NCBI GenBank assembly: GCA_949592205.1
Contig: CATIUR010000001.1
Coordinates: 261,336,250-261,400,249, forward strand
Direction: 5' to 3'
DNA length: 64,000 nucleotides
DNA from: Helichrysum umbraculigerum
Taxonomy: Eukaryota; Streptophyta; Magnoliopsida; Asterales; Asteraceae
Positions 44,163 through 55,457 of the stretch are shown here, one piece after another. Position 1 is the first letter of the stretch. Each line of letters starts with the position of its first letter. Under the pieces are notes generated by a model. The model saw only the letters and a program-made list of their open reading frames with translations. It was not told the DNA's origin and did no database searches. A program made the translations under genes and the position numbers.

Positions 44163-46295
44163 AGAACTTTGCTTGTCCTTAAGCAAACTCATTTATGAAA
44201 AGCCTTTGATTCTAATTGCATTAGTTTTTAGAAAGACTATTTCTAAAGAATATAAAATCACAGTTATGAAAGAGTTTTTACTGGAAACTAAGAGTTTATA
44301 GAATTTGATACCTTCTTCGGGCAACCTGTAGGATGATGATGACTAGGCAATCCTCACAAGTGGGTCACTCAAATCATTCAAGTGTTTAGGGTTTCCTACT
44401 TACTAGTGTCAATCACTCAGATAGCTAGTCATGCAGCATTCTCGTCATAGGCTTGATCAAGAATCAAATCTCCATCACTTTTGATGAGGACGGTACTAAT
44501 CTTTCAAGATATCTTAGAAGGAATCGGGTGTTTGGTTTTTGAAGATGGTGTGTGATGAGGGGTGTGATGGGTTTTCTTTGTATTTTCTCGAAACTGGGGT
44601 GCTTTTCTCGAGAGAGTCTCTTTTGAAATTTCTCAGATTTTGAAAGGACTTCATAGCCTTTTTCTTCCCTTTTTCTTGGATTTTTCCTTTTTCTGGACTT
44701 TCTTTGGGTAGTGCCGGCATATACATTTGTTGTTTACTTTCTTTTTCTCATTTGTCTTCTCTTTCCTTGTATTATGCCGGTCTTACCGATGGATATTTTA
44801 TGGTCCGAAAGGTTTCTTATGGTATTGGGTTGTAAGGTTGTGTTGGCTTTTCTTGTGGAAATTGGGAAATTGAAAATGTCTCTGAAAATTTTGGAAGACG
44901 TGACTTCCATAGGTTCGGAATGAAGATATAAAGGGAGGTTTTGGTTGGTTTGTGGGTGTGATGAGTGAGTGATTATTTGGTGGTAAGAGGGTGTTGGGAT
45001 TCCTTAGAAAGTATCGAGATAGGTTGTACCTATGCCACGTATGGCACTCATTGGTGTGATCTCGAAATGTATTGCAAGAGCAAGTTCTAATTCAAATGCA
45101 TACATCGGCACACACATGAAACGAAAGATGAATGCTAATTATGGGCTGAAACCTCACGAATCGAATGTTTTGGTCTGTGTGCCTAGCCATGTGTTGCCTT
45201 TTCGTCCGTATCTTATTCTAAGAGAACCGTTTTGTTTCTTTGTTAAAACTCAATTCTTTCTGTAATTTATATTTTCGGAAAATAGAGGTTCTAAAGAATG
45301 TTGCTTTTGAATCAAAAATTTTGAAAACTTCTTCATTTTTAGCCTTTTTAATGAAAATATTGTTTATTTTACGGACAAGAGGTTAAACTTGCGGTTGCAG
45401 ACCGTATATCCCACACTTAGAGGAACATTGTCCCTAATGTTCGAATCTGTGTATTGAACACCTCTTGTCGAAGTATCCCACACTTAGAATTTCTACTAAT
45501 TATGGAAAATACCTCTTAGTATTTTGTGGTTTCTAAGGATCCCACACTTAGTGTTTGGAATGGGATATAGGTCGATATAATCTTGCAAAAACAGATAGAT
45601 AAACTAGAGAAAGGAACGCAGAACTCCCCTATGACTGTGAGCTGAGGATCTGAGTGGTTGACTGTGTCAGCTCCAATGTTTGCTGAACTTGGTTGGCATC
45701 AGCCTTCATGTATTGAACTCGAGCTCCAACAGTATAACCTTTCTTCAATACCTCAACTAGTTTTCTTGCGAAAATAACTAAGAACTAAAGGATAGATTGC
45801 AGAAAATGAAGTGATGTTGCCCCCCGGACATAAGTATAATTAACCAATAAACACCGAATGTCGGATAGAGGTTAATGGTCAAAGATCCTAATCTTCAAGA
45901 GCCGCTGCTGTAACTTAACTGCTCCTAATGATTTGAAAGTTTTGAATCCAATGACCATGAATCTTTATGACCCGAGATCTTTTGTCGACTACTGATGTAA
46001 TGAATCTGATGTTGTTCTTTTATCGACTGAGATCTCCAGTTTCCAAATTGTCCCTGTATCTATTCCTTTGTATGAATAGTCCATGAGGGTGATGATTGTA
46101 TGTGTGAAGGGGTGGATGGATGGGTGAATGTGGGTGGATATGGTGATGATGGTTTAGGGTTCCATTATGTGGCAAGGTTTAGCTATAGGACTTGGAATTT
46201 TTGGGCACATATGATGAGTATTGAGTTGGTCAACTTGATGAATTAGTCTTAGACAACTAGAAATCATCTTCATATCCAGAAGTGTCATCACTTGA
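44163..46295 (-). other. Internal noncoding region of array unit 1
   Basis: 2.1 kb with no ORF above about 90 codons that looks coding on either strand. It contains three internal PPT-like TATCCCACACTTAG motifs between 45407 and 45551. It ends at the CTTGA target of LARD B. Confidence 0.55.
46291..46295. repeat. Target-site duplication CTTGA, left copy (LARD B)
   Basis: Repeated at 54595-54599. Unit 2 of the array has the same site uninterrupted at 62144-62148, an empty-site control inside the window. Confidence 0.97.
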
Positions 46296-46576
46296 TGTAA
46301 CATCCTCGAATTGGACCTAGTTGTATATATATTATTTCTTGATTTAAATAAGTATTTAAATGTGTTTGGAAATAATATTGTTTGAAATAGTGAAATAATT
46401 GGAATAGGATACGAATATTCCAATGTGATAAGTGAAATATTAATTGTTGTAAATTAATATAGTTGACGGTGTAATAAAATGCTTGGACTCGCAAATGGTT
46501 TTCGGGTTCCAGACAATAGATTGAGATGGGGTATTAAATTATACCCGTATATTGAAGGCGGTTCGTGAGGCCGACT

Positions 46577-46584
46577 TATATATA
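46577..46584 (+). promoter_or_regulatory. TATA box of LARD B 5' LTR
   Basis: TATATATA after GCCGACT, at the place where LARD A has TTATAAATA. The 3' LTR copy is at 52878-52885. Confidence 0.6.
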
Positions 46585-46956
46585 TCCTTTCCTATTTAGG
46601 AAAGTTATTCAGTTTTATTCCAAAACTCACAGAAACTCTCTGAAAACCTCCAAATCAATCCAGAAATCAAATCAGGAAGTTGTGATTCTCGTGAAACTTC
46701 CTAATCATCAGATTACCATCGTTAGATTCTTCAATCAGTAAGTATTCTTGAGTATTTAAGAATTTGATTTTGATTTAAATTTGGGTAAATTGATGATTTG
46801 AGAGATTTGGATGTTAGAAATCATGTTATAAGTGTTACATATTGATTATGTGATAATAATTGTGGTTTTAAACGGTTAGAAACCTTGTTTTTGAGGTTTT
46901 GGATTATAAACCCGTGGGTTAGGGTTTTACAGCTCGAAACTGTGCTGGGACGAAGC

Positions 46957-47215
46957 CTGAAGCCGGCGGCTTCATGCCGAAGCCGGCGGCTTGTCCCGAG
47001 TCAATAGAAGCCGGCGGCTTCTGAGCCTAGCCGGCGGCTTGTGTTGTGGTGTAGGGACCCGGCGGGTATAAACCCGACCCGGCGGCTGGTAGAAGCTTTA
47101 AAACATGTTTTCGTTCTGTTACCACATTTGGTAAATTACCCGGCGGTTTGTGATGTGAAGCCGGTGGGTCGTGATCAGAAGCCGGCGGCTTCTTAGAGGA
47201 AGCCGGCGGCTTGGT
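46957..47215 (+). repeat. Palindromic word array (AAGCCGGCGGCTT type) in LARD B 5' LTR
   Basis: About ten words. Most read AAGCC-GGC-GGCTT; others read ACCCGGCGGGTA and AGCCGGTGGGT. The complement of each AAGCCGGCGGCTT word holds AGCCGCC, the exact GCC-box. The copy in the 3' LTR is at 53258-53516. LARD A has AATCCGCCGGATT words at the same place. Confidence 0.85.
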
Positions 47216-48296
47216 TGGCTGTTATCACATTTCTTGTTTGATTGTTAATAGTAATGTGATTGTAAATAGATATATGTAAATAGATGATAATGATTATATT
47301 GTAAATCATTAGTGTATAATTAGGAACTAGTGATCTTGATGTGGATTATGTTAAGTTCCTAATGTTATTGATTGATATAAGTTAAGTACTGATGACCATG
47401 ATTACTAACTTATATTTGAATTATTGATTCTCAGATGTGGAGAAGGCTCAGTGATATTAGACTACTGAGTGGAGGCCTGAGGTAGTCGGTGAGTGGATCT
47501 GTAACCTCAGTGTGATTTAGTTGTAATGATTTGATTTACAATAAGTAATTTATAGTATTACTTTGATATGATGCATCTGTTGAGATAACTTGCCATGTTA
47601 GTTAGGTGGTTTGCTTACTTGGCTGTTTGAGCTAGTATGTAAGATTCTGAGGTCAACTTGACTTGACAGTTGGACTTGGTTGTTATTGTAGACGACAGGA
47701 GATCTTGAAACTTGAAATGTTGGTTTAGAGATCTAGGTCGTGTGTGATTAACAACTGGTTACCGGTAATTCTGTATAGGCCAATGCAGATGATTGATAAG
47801 GGTTCCTTGAGTACCAAACCGGTATTAGGGTATCTCAGGAGCCACCGGTCCTCATGACGATTGATAATGTTTGATTGGTGTAGCTTGACATTGATTGGAT
47901 GTCGAGTGATTGATTGTTTTTCTGTTTATTGTTATTTGATGTAAACAGATTATTACGCTAGGTTGTATTGTTGCTTATAGTTTCACTCACTTAGCGTTGT
48001 GCTAACCCCACCACAGTTCTTCCTGCAGGTTGAAATAGATGGGACATATTGGGCAGGGCAGGAAGTATTTGACTGGATGGAATGTTTGACAGGCTGTAAC
48101 TCTGATGTTATTTTGATAATTATAGAAATGTTTTTAATAACACCCTGTGTGTTGAAATGTCTTGTACTTTGAATTGAAAAAGTTTATTGACATTTTGGGT
48201 AACATGTAACATTGGTTGTAATGTTTTGAAATATAAGCTTCCGCGTCGCCATTATAATATTGTTTGTTTATATATAAATGAAGGGGTGTTATAAGT

Positions 48297-48308
48297 TGGT
48301 ATCAGAGC
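48297..48308 (+). other. Primer-binding site of LARD B, initiator-Met tRNA
   Basis: TGGTATCAGAGC, three bases after the 5' LTR. Confidence 0.93.
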
Positions 48309-51300
48309 AATAGTTTGGGTGAATTGGACTTGATAGAATGTTCAATCCTAAACTTTGATTGAGTTGAGTCAAACATTCCAGAAGGTGTGGGTTTAGTTGA
48401 TTAGTGAATGTGTGAGAAAGTAGTTAGTTGAATATGTACTAACCTTTAACAAGTTGTGAAGTGTTATTTGATCGCAGAGACGGAGGAACATGAGTATCTG
48501 ATTAGTATATTTCATGTTTCCTCAACGCTTGTGGGCTTAAGATTGTCAGGTAATCTTCGATAAGCCTGTGTTAATTTAAATTAACTTGAATTGTTTACTC
48601 TGTTATGTTGAGTAAGCCTTGTTATGAAGTTAATTGAGTCAGACTGATATGATTCCCCAGTGTTGAGTCAACTATTGATTGCTATAGGTTGACATGAGGA
48701 TAGAGGTATTGAATGAGATGCTCATTGTTGTTCATTGTTGTGATTATTTCTGATTGAATTGTAAATGCAGAAATATGTTTAAGTAGACAGAGAGTTGATT
48801 AAGGTTTTAGCAAGATTGATGTTAGAACCTAAGGAGTGTCTTTATTGGTGAGACGAGATAATTGATAGTATTATGTTAATGGATTAATCACAAGGTGTGA
48901 TCTAAATCCTTGTTAAGGAAGGTCGTGTCATTGAATTGATAATGACTGCTATTTGAGAAAATATGTGTTTATGTGACTATATGATATGTGTTGACTATAG
49001 TTAAACACTTGATATAAACCATGACTGATAGTTTAAGAGAAATGTAGAGTGTAATAATGTGAAATTGATTGGGAAGTGATAGATCTTTCTGGTCAATTGT
49101 GAAATTAATGAATGAAATGTTTGATAGTAACATGATTAAGTAGACTTGTTGTGATAGTGATGCTTGATATGATAGCATATGTCAAAGTGATGATAGTTGA
49201 TTAAGATGTGTCCTGAATTTTGAGGAAAATAGGGACATTGATTAATGTTAAGTGTTGAAACTATGATGATAAGTTATCATATGTTTGAGGTTTCAGATAA
49301 GTGATATACTGAGTAATTCAGTTGTTGAAAATTAGAACATTGTGTGTATGTGAGATGGCTTGCATATGTAAGATTGAATATGTAAGTAGTAAGCTGATTT
49401 TGAGTATGTATCAGCTATTAGAAACTATTAAATAGATGTTGATTGATTTGAAATCATAAAGTATTTAATATTTATGAGATAAGAGTAGATCACATTGATA
49501 ATTATAATGTAGAGTGGCCTGAGAATGGATTGTGAAGAACATAATCTTGCAACGCCTGATCACCGTTGTTATATTATGTTGTGTCACATGAACTTGTTGA
49601 GGCTACTTGGTATAAAAGAAATGTAATGTGATTTTGAATAATTGAGCATGAAAGTATGCTAAGTTGTGTAATAGTTGTTGTTTGATAAGAAAATAATCAG
49701 TTGATAGAACTGTGACCTTTAGACTGTAAAAGTGAGAGTGTAAATGATAGTTGTTATTGATAGAGGTTTTGATGGTAAACCTATATGATAAAATTGATTT
49801 TGTTGAATATGTGATTTTAACTGATTGTGTTAAATCAACCATAGGTGAACTTATTAGTGTTTGAATGAATCACTATTTTGTATCTGGCTTGTATGAGGCC
49901 AAGGTTGAGACATGTGAGTATTGTCTGGTTTAAGGAAATTCCTAGTATTATTGAATGTAATAATTGGAAATATATGTTTGATAGTAAACATATAATATGA
50001 AATGGCTTGTATGGAGCCAAGATTGCTGTAGGTTGATTTTGTTCTTGTGAAGGATTGATAAAATTATTGAACGTAATAATTTGAAATATATGTTTGAGAG
50101 TAAACATATAAGATGAAATGGTTTGGGAGTTAACTTGATGGTATGTTAACTTTGAAAGTCAAACCATGAATAGAGAATTGGGTATAAAATTAATTGCTTG
50201 TGATTGGTTTGAGTTTGGGTCAAACTTGAGAAAAGCAGTTAGAGAATTTTATTGATTGGTTGATTGAAACCAGAGTTGACATGTAGTTAACTGTGTGTGT
50301 GAAATAGTATAACATAGATTGTAATGTTATGATTGTGTGGAATATGATTGAATTCCTAAATTGTATTAAGTTATGAAAACTTGAGTAATTACTTAAAGCT
50401 AGTATTAAGTAATTGAAATAGTGTTAAGTATAATTAAGTATTCAGTTAGGAAATATATGATATTTGAACTGAATATGTGTTAGAAAATTATACACATATG
50501 AAGTCATTGAATGATATGACAGTTATAAATTGTTGAAAGGTATAAATTGAATCACATTGATTAGAACTGTAATAAGAAAGTCTTACCAGTGTATGAGGCT
50601 TGTGATGACAGCCATGATTGGGTAAGAATGTGAGATAAGAAATAATTGAAAGGTTGCATAGATTGATTGGTACCTCATGGTGAGTTATTTAAATATTGAA
50701 AGAATTGAATGGATTCTTTAGTTATTTGTTGATTGTATACAAATGACGTAAGTGATAAAGTGGTAAATTGGGATTAGATCCAAATAAGGAGAAAAGATAT
50801 GAAAGTATATCTGTAAATAGGCAGTATTAAAGATCTAGTTGATTTTTGTTGATAATTGAGGAAATATAAATTGAATAGTTGTTCATATTTTAAGAAATCA
50901 GGTATGAAATTAAGTGTAATGATCATTATTTTGATAGTTTAAGAATAATGATTGCTTGACATTTGGGGCTGAAAACCTGATGTGTATAATTGTAAAGTGT
51001 TGGAGAGTAAGAGAAACCTTGAGATTGATAGGTGATGATTGTATTCACCAAACTTTTCTTGAAAGTTTAGAATGAAACGTTGAAGTTATATACTAGTTGA
51101 TAAGTATATAAGTGAAACATAAAGTTATTGATTGTTCCATGTCCTGTGGTATGGATATGTGATGAATAGTAGTATTGAAAAGGCTTGATAAAGACTTTAA
51201 CAGTCTGAATGGCCTAGTATATAGAGTGAAATGGAATGGTTGTGTATGTGTCCATTTTAGAGAATATCTGAAATTGTGTAAATATATATGTGTAGTATAC

Positions 51301-52582
51301 ATGATAATAAATGGCATGATAAGTTTTAATAGATTGAATTAAAATGTGCCATAGGATATGTGGAGGTTAGTTAATTGTGATTAACTTGATGTAGATTTTG
51401 TTGAAATGTGTTGTAAAGTAGCACATTGTGATATTGTGATACTTGAATTGTGGTATCATAATGTTGATTAAGATTGACTTAGTTGCTAGATTGATGGAAT
51501 CTAGTGTTGAATGATTAAGTGATTCAAGTTGTATAATTGCTAATGGTTTGTGATTAGTAGCTTAAGAGCTTAAGGTTGAGTGGAAATAACTGGTTGCTAA
51601 GAATAGATTTTGATGTCTTACCAGTTTAAGTAGTATATAAATTCTAACTTGATGGTTAGTTAGAGTTTGAAGACAAATATTAAGTACAGATAGGTGTACT
51701 GGAATGTATAATCACTAATGTTGTGATTATTGTTGAGCAATAGTTATTGTCGACTTAGATGTTGTTGACAATTGATAGGTAGTAATGAAAGGAGTTACAA
51801 ATGGAAATAAGTCAATGTAGAGGTTGGTTGATTGTAGGTAAGATTGATTGTGGTACTTTTGTTGATTGAGCAAAGTACTTGTTGATTGTGGTTTTACCTA
51901 CTGAGTTGACCTCTGCAGTACTTATTAAGGTGATAGGAATCTGGATTACTTTTAAGTAAAAGGTTTCATATGATTGAAATGATGTGTGAATATGATAGAG
52001 TATTCAAAAGAAAGTAAGTATGAAACTTTTGAATGAAAAGTTGACCTAGATTTGGATTTCAGATCTTTGATGGTAGAGATTTAAGATTGTAATCTGTATA
52101 TTAGATTGATTGTTGGTCGTGAGTTGAATTATATTTCAATGTTGTTAGGTACATTGGGGTTTAATAAACACTGTTGTTGTGATATTGTTGCTGCTGTTTT
52201 ATTGTTAACAGTGATGAACAGTGAGAATAGGTTAAAGATTTTAGCATGTTGCTAATTTCTGGTTGTGTAGACCTAGTAAGTGATGTTAGGTTTCACTTAT
52301 TGTTATTGGTTAAAGTGATAGGGTGCTTTAAACTTTTATCTGATTGGTGATAAAGGAATTAGATAGATGATTGGTTCCTATGAGATGTTGGATGGATGCA
52401 CTGTATGTGTGCATAGGAAAAGATAGAAGCATGTACATGTGGATATGTGCATGTGGAAAGAATTCAAACAGTCTAAGTATAGTTGTAAGTTGCTATTGAG
52501 GACAAATGTATATTAAGATATATGTGATTATATCACATTAGTTAGATTGATTGAGGTTAGATTTCGGGGACGAAATCTCTTT
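48309..52582 (+). other. LARD B internal noncoding region
   Basis: About 4.3 kb without a credible ORF in any frame. Composition is A/T/G-rich and C-poor over its whole length. Parts of the sequence are also present, reverse-complemented, in LARD A at high identity, so the sequence is maintained as a family although it codes for nothing. Confidence 0.75.
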
Positions 52583-52595
52583 AAGGGGGGGAGAG
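52583..52595 (+). other. Polypurine tract of LARD B
   Basis: AAGGGGGGGAGAG directly before the 3' LTR (TGTAACATCC at 52597), preceded by the GGACGAAATCTC block common in chromoviruses. Confidence 0.93.
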
Positions 52596-52596
52596 T

Positions 52597-54594
52597 TGTA
52601 ACATCCTCGAATTGGACCTAGTTGTATATATATTATTTCTTGATTTAAATAAGTATTTAAATGTGTTTGGAAATAATATTGTTTGAAATAGTGAAATAAT
52701 TGGAATAGGATACGAATATTCCAATGTGATAAGTGAAATATTAATTGTTGTAAATTAATATAGTTGACGGTGTAATAAAATGCTTGGACTCGCAAATGGT
52801 TTTCGGGTTCCAGACAATAGATTGAGATGGGGTATTAAATTATACCCGTATATTGAAGGCGGTTCGTGAGGCCGACTTATATATATCCTTTCCTATTTAG
52901 GAAAGTTATTCAGTTTTATTCCAAAACTCACAGAAACTCTCTGAAAACCTCCAAATCAATCCAGAAATCAAATCAGGAAGTTGTGATTCTCGTGAAACTT
53001 CCTAATCATCAGATTACCATCGTTAGATTCTTCAATCAGTAAGTATTCTTGAGTATTTAAGAATTTGATTTTGATTTAAATTTGGGTAAATTGATGATTT
53101 GAGAGATTTGGATGTTAGAAATCATGTTATAAGTGTTACATATTGATTATGTGATAATAATTGTGGTTTTAAACGGTTAGAAACCTTGTTTTTGAGGTTT
53201 TGGATTATAAACCCGTGGGTTAGGGTTTTACAGCTCGAAACTGTGCTGGGACGAAGCCTGAAGCCGGCGGCTTCATGCCGAAGCCGGCGGCTTGTCCCGA
53301 GTCAATAGAAGCCGGCGGCTTCTGAGCCTAGCCGGCGGCTTGTGTTGTGGTGTAGGGACCCGGCGGGTATAAACCCGACCCGGCGGCTGGTAGAAGCTTT
53401 AAAACATGTTTTGGTTCTGTTACCACATTTGGTAAATTACCCGGCGGTTTGTGATGTGAAGCCGGTGGGTCGTGATCAGAAGCCGGCGGCTTCTTAGAGG
53501 AAGCCGGCGGCTTGGTTGGCTGTTATCACATTTCTTGTTTGATTGTTAATAGTAATGTGATTGTAAATAGATATATGTAAATAGATGATAATGATTATAT
53601 TGTAAATCATTAGTGTATAATTAGGAACTAGTGATCTTGATGTGGATTATGTTAAGTTCCTAATGTTATTGATTGATATAAGTTAAGTACTGATGACCAT
53701 GATTACTAACTTATATTTGAATTATTGATTCTCAGATGTGGAGAAGGCTCAGTGATATTAGACTACTGAGTGGAGGCCTGAGGTAGTCGGTGAGTGGATC
53801 TGTAACCTCAGTGTGATTTAGTTGTAATGATTTGATTTACAATAAGTAATTTATAGTATTACTTTGATATGATGCATCTGTTGAGATAACTTGCCATGTT
53901 AGTTAGGTGGTTTGCTTACTTGGCTGTTTGAGCTAGTATGTAAGATTCTGAGGTCAACTTGACTTGACAGTTGGACTTGGTTGTTATTGTAGACGACAGG
54001 AGATCTTGAAACTTGAAATGTTGGTTTAGAGATCTAGGTCGTGTGTGATTAACAACTGGTTACCGGTAATTCTGTATAGGCCAATGCAGATGATTGATAA
54101 GGGTTCCTTGAGTACCAAACCGGTATTAGGGTATCTCAGGAGCCACCGGTCCTCATGACGATTGATAATGTTTGATTGGTGTAGCTTGACATTGATTGGA
54201 TGTCGAGTGATTGATTGTTTTTCTGTTTATTGTTATTTGATGTAAACAGATTATTACGCTAGGTTGTATTGTTGCTTATAGTTTCACTCACTTAGCGTTG
54301 TGCTAACCCCACCACAGTTCTTCCTGCAGGTTGAAATAGATGGGACATATTGGGCAGGGCAGGAAGTATTTGACTGGATGGAATGTTTGACAGGCTGTAA
54401 CTCTGATGTTATTTTGATAATTATAGAAATGTTTTTAATAACACCCTGTGTGTTGAAATGTCTTGTACTTTGAATTGAAAAAGTTTATTGACATTTTGGG
54501 TAACATGTAACATTGGTTGTAATGTTTTGAAATATAAGCTTCCGCGTCGCCATTATAATATTGTTTGTTTATATATAAATGAAGGGGTGTTATA
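52597..54594 (+). repeat. LARD B 3' LTR (1998 bp)
   Basis: Equal in length to the 5' LTR with a single difference seen. It includes a second palindromic word array at 53258-53516. Confidence 0.95.
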
Positions 54595-54599
54595 CTTGA
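54595..54599. repeat. Target-site duplication CTTGA, right copy (LARD B)
   Basis: Matches 46291-46295. Confidence 0.97.
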
Positions 54600-55457
54600 C
54601 CCCTGCAAAGCAATGCTCCAAAGATTCTCATACTCAATGAACTGTAAGCTCCTCTTGTCGTCTTTCCATTATCCTCAAAGAATCTCTATCCATAGGCGTC
54701 AGTCCCTGTCTGTTACAAGTAGATCAAACAAATATGATCTAACAAACAAGTGATTATTCTCCAAATCATAGATTCACTGGTTTGCGAAGAACCTATCAAA
54801 GTGAGTGCTTTGTAGATGAAACAAATCAGTGTATGACTTTGAGTTTAATCTCACACAAAAAATGTTAGTTGCCTATAATTTTACCGCAGCACAAATAGCA
54901 GACATGGAAATACCAGTATTATCAGTTGAATCAGGTAGCCAGGTATAAAGATATCCAAAGCACATTTTTTTAAAACGATTTTGAGCATAATACACATATT
55001 GACATACAAATCATGTTATCAGATTAAGTATTAGTATCTCATGTATGTTCACAATAATATATGTAAGTACCTCAAATGCTCGAAACATGTCAGTGGGTGT
55101 TTAGAATGACTAAGGCTCCTAACTCCTAGTAGGTTTCCATTTTTGTGAGTGAAAGGGATAACAAGAACTTTAGAAAATGGTGAAAAATAGATGTTGCAAT
55201 AAATTCCAAACGACTGGGAGTAGGAAGTATTAAGGTTTGACAAAAATTTGACTTTTAACGAAGTAATTTCGCAAACCATCCATTTTTGTTCATAAAGATA
55301 GAAAACTTGGAACATTCATTTTAGGGTTTCATTTCTACTTATTGGGGTTAGTTCACTACTTAAACTACTTTAACTACTACTGATAATCCTATGTTAGACA
55401 CGGGTTGCCTCCCGAGAAGCGCTCGTTTTTGTTCGAGTCACTAGCTTGACTCCAAAC
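54600..55457 (-). other. Array unit 1 internal region downstream of the ORF
   Basis: Contains the GC-richer block at 55401-55425 (GGGTTGCCTCCC then GAGAAGCGCTCG), which I recognise as a phrase seen in many plant Athila-like repeats. It also has a small minus-strand ORF of 88 codons (55315-55049) that appears unchanged in unit 2 (62864-62598); there is no recognised product and it may be chance. Confidence 0.5.

Larger units (their letters stand above)
46296..48293 (+). repeat. LARD B 5' LTR (1998 bp)
   Basis: Starts TGTAACATCC and ends GGTGTTATA. Landmarks in order: TATA (46577), palindromic words (46957-47215), the ACCGGTCCTCATGACG block (47845), the CACTTAGCGTTGTG block (47988) and CTTCCGCGTCGCC (48239). 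Confidence 0.95.
46296..54594 (+). mobile_element. LARD B: complete coding-free chromovirus derivative (8299 bp)
   Basis: Two 1998-bp LTRs enclose 4303 bp of internal sequence with PBS and PPT but no gag or pol and no credible ORF. TSD is CTTGA. The GGACGAAATCTCTTTAAGGGGGG tail before the 3' LTR is typical of Tekay/Del-type chromoviruses, so it derives from that lineage. I saw one difference between the LTRs (position 47113 C against 53414 G), so the insertion is recent. Its internal strand is markedly C-poor (2 C against 18 G in 51781-51840). Confidence 0.93.

Noticed and set aside
43903..44301. 132-codon + strand ORF (and 59755-60153)
   Set aside because: Crosses the LTR border and PPT against the element's strand; open only by chance.
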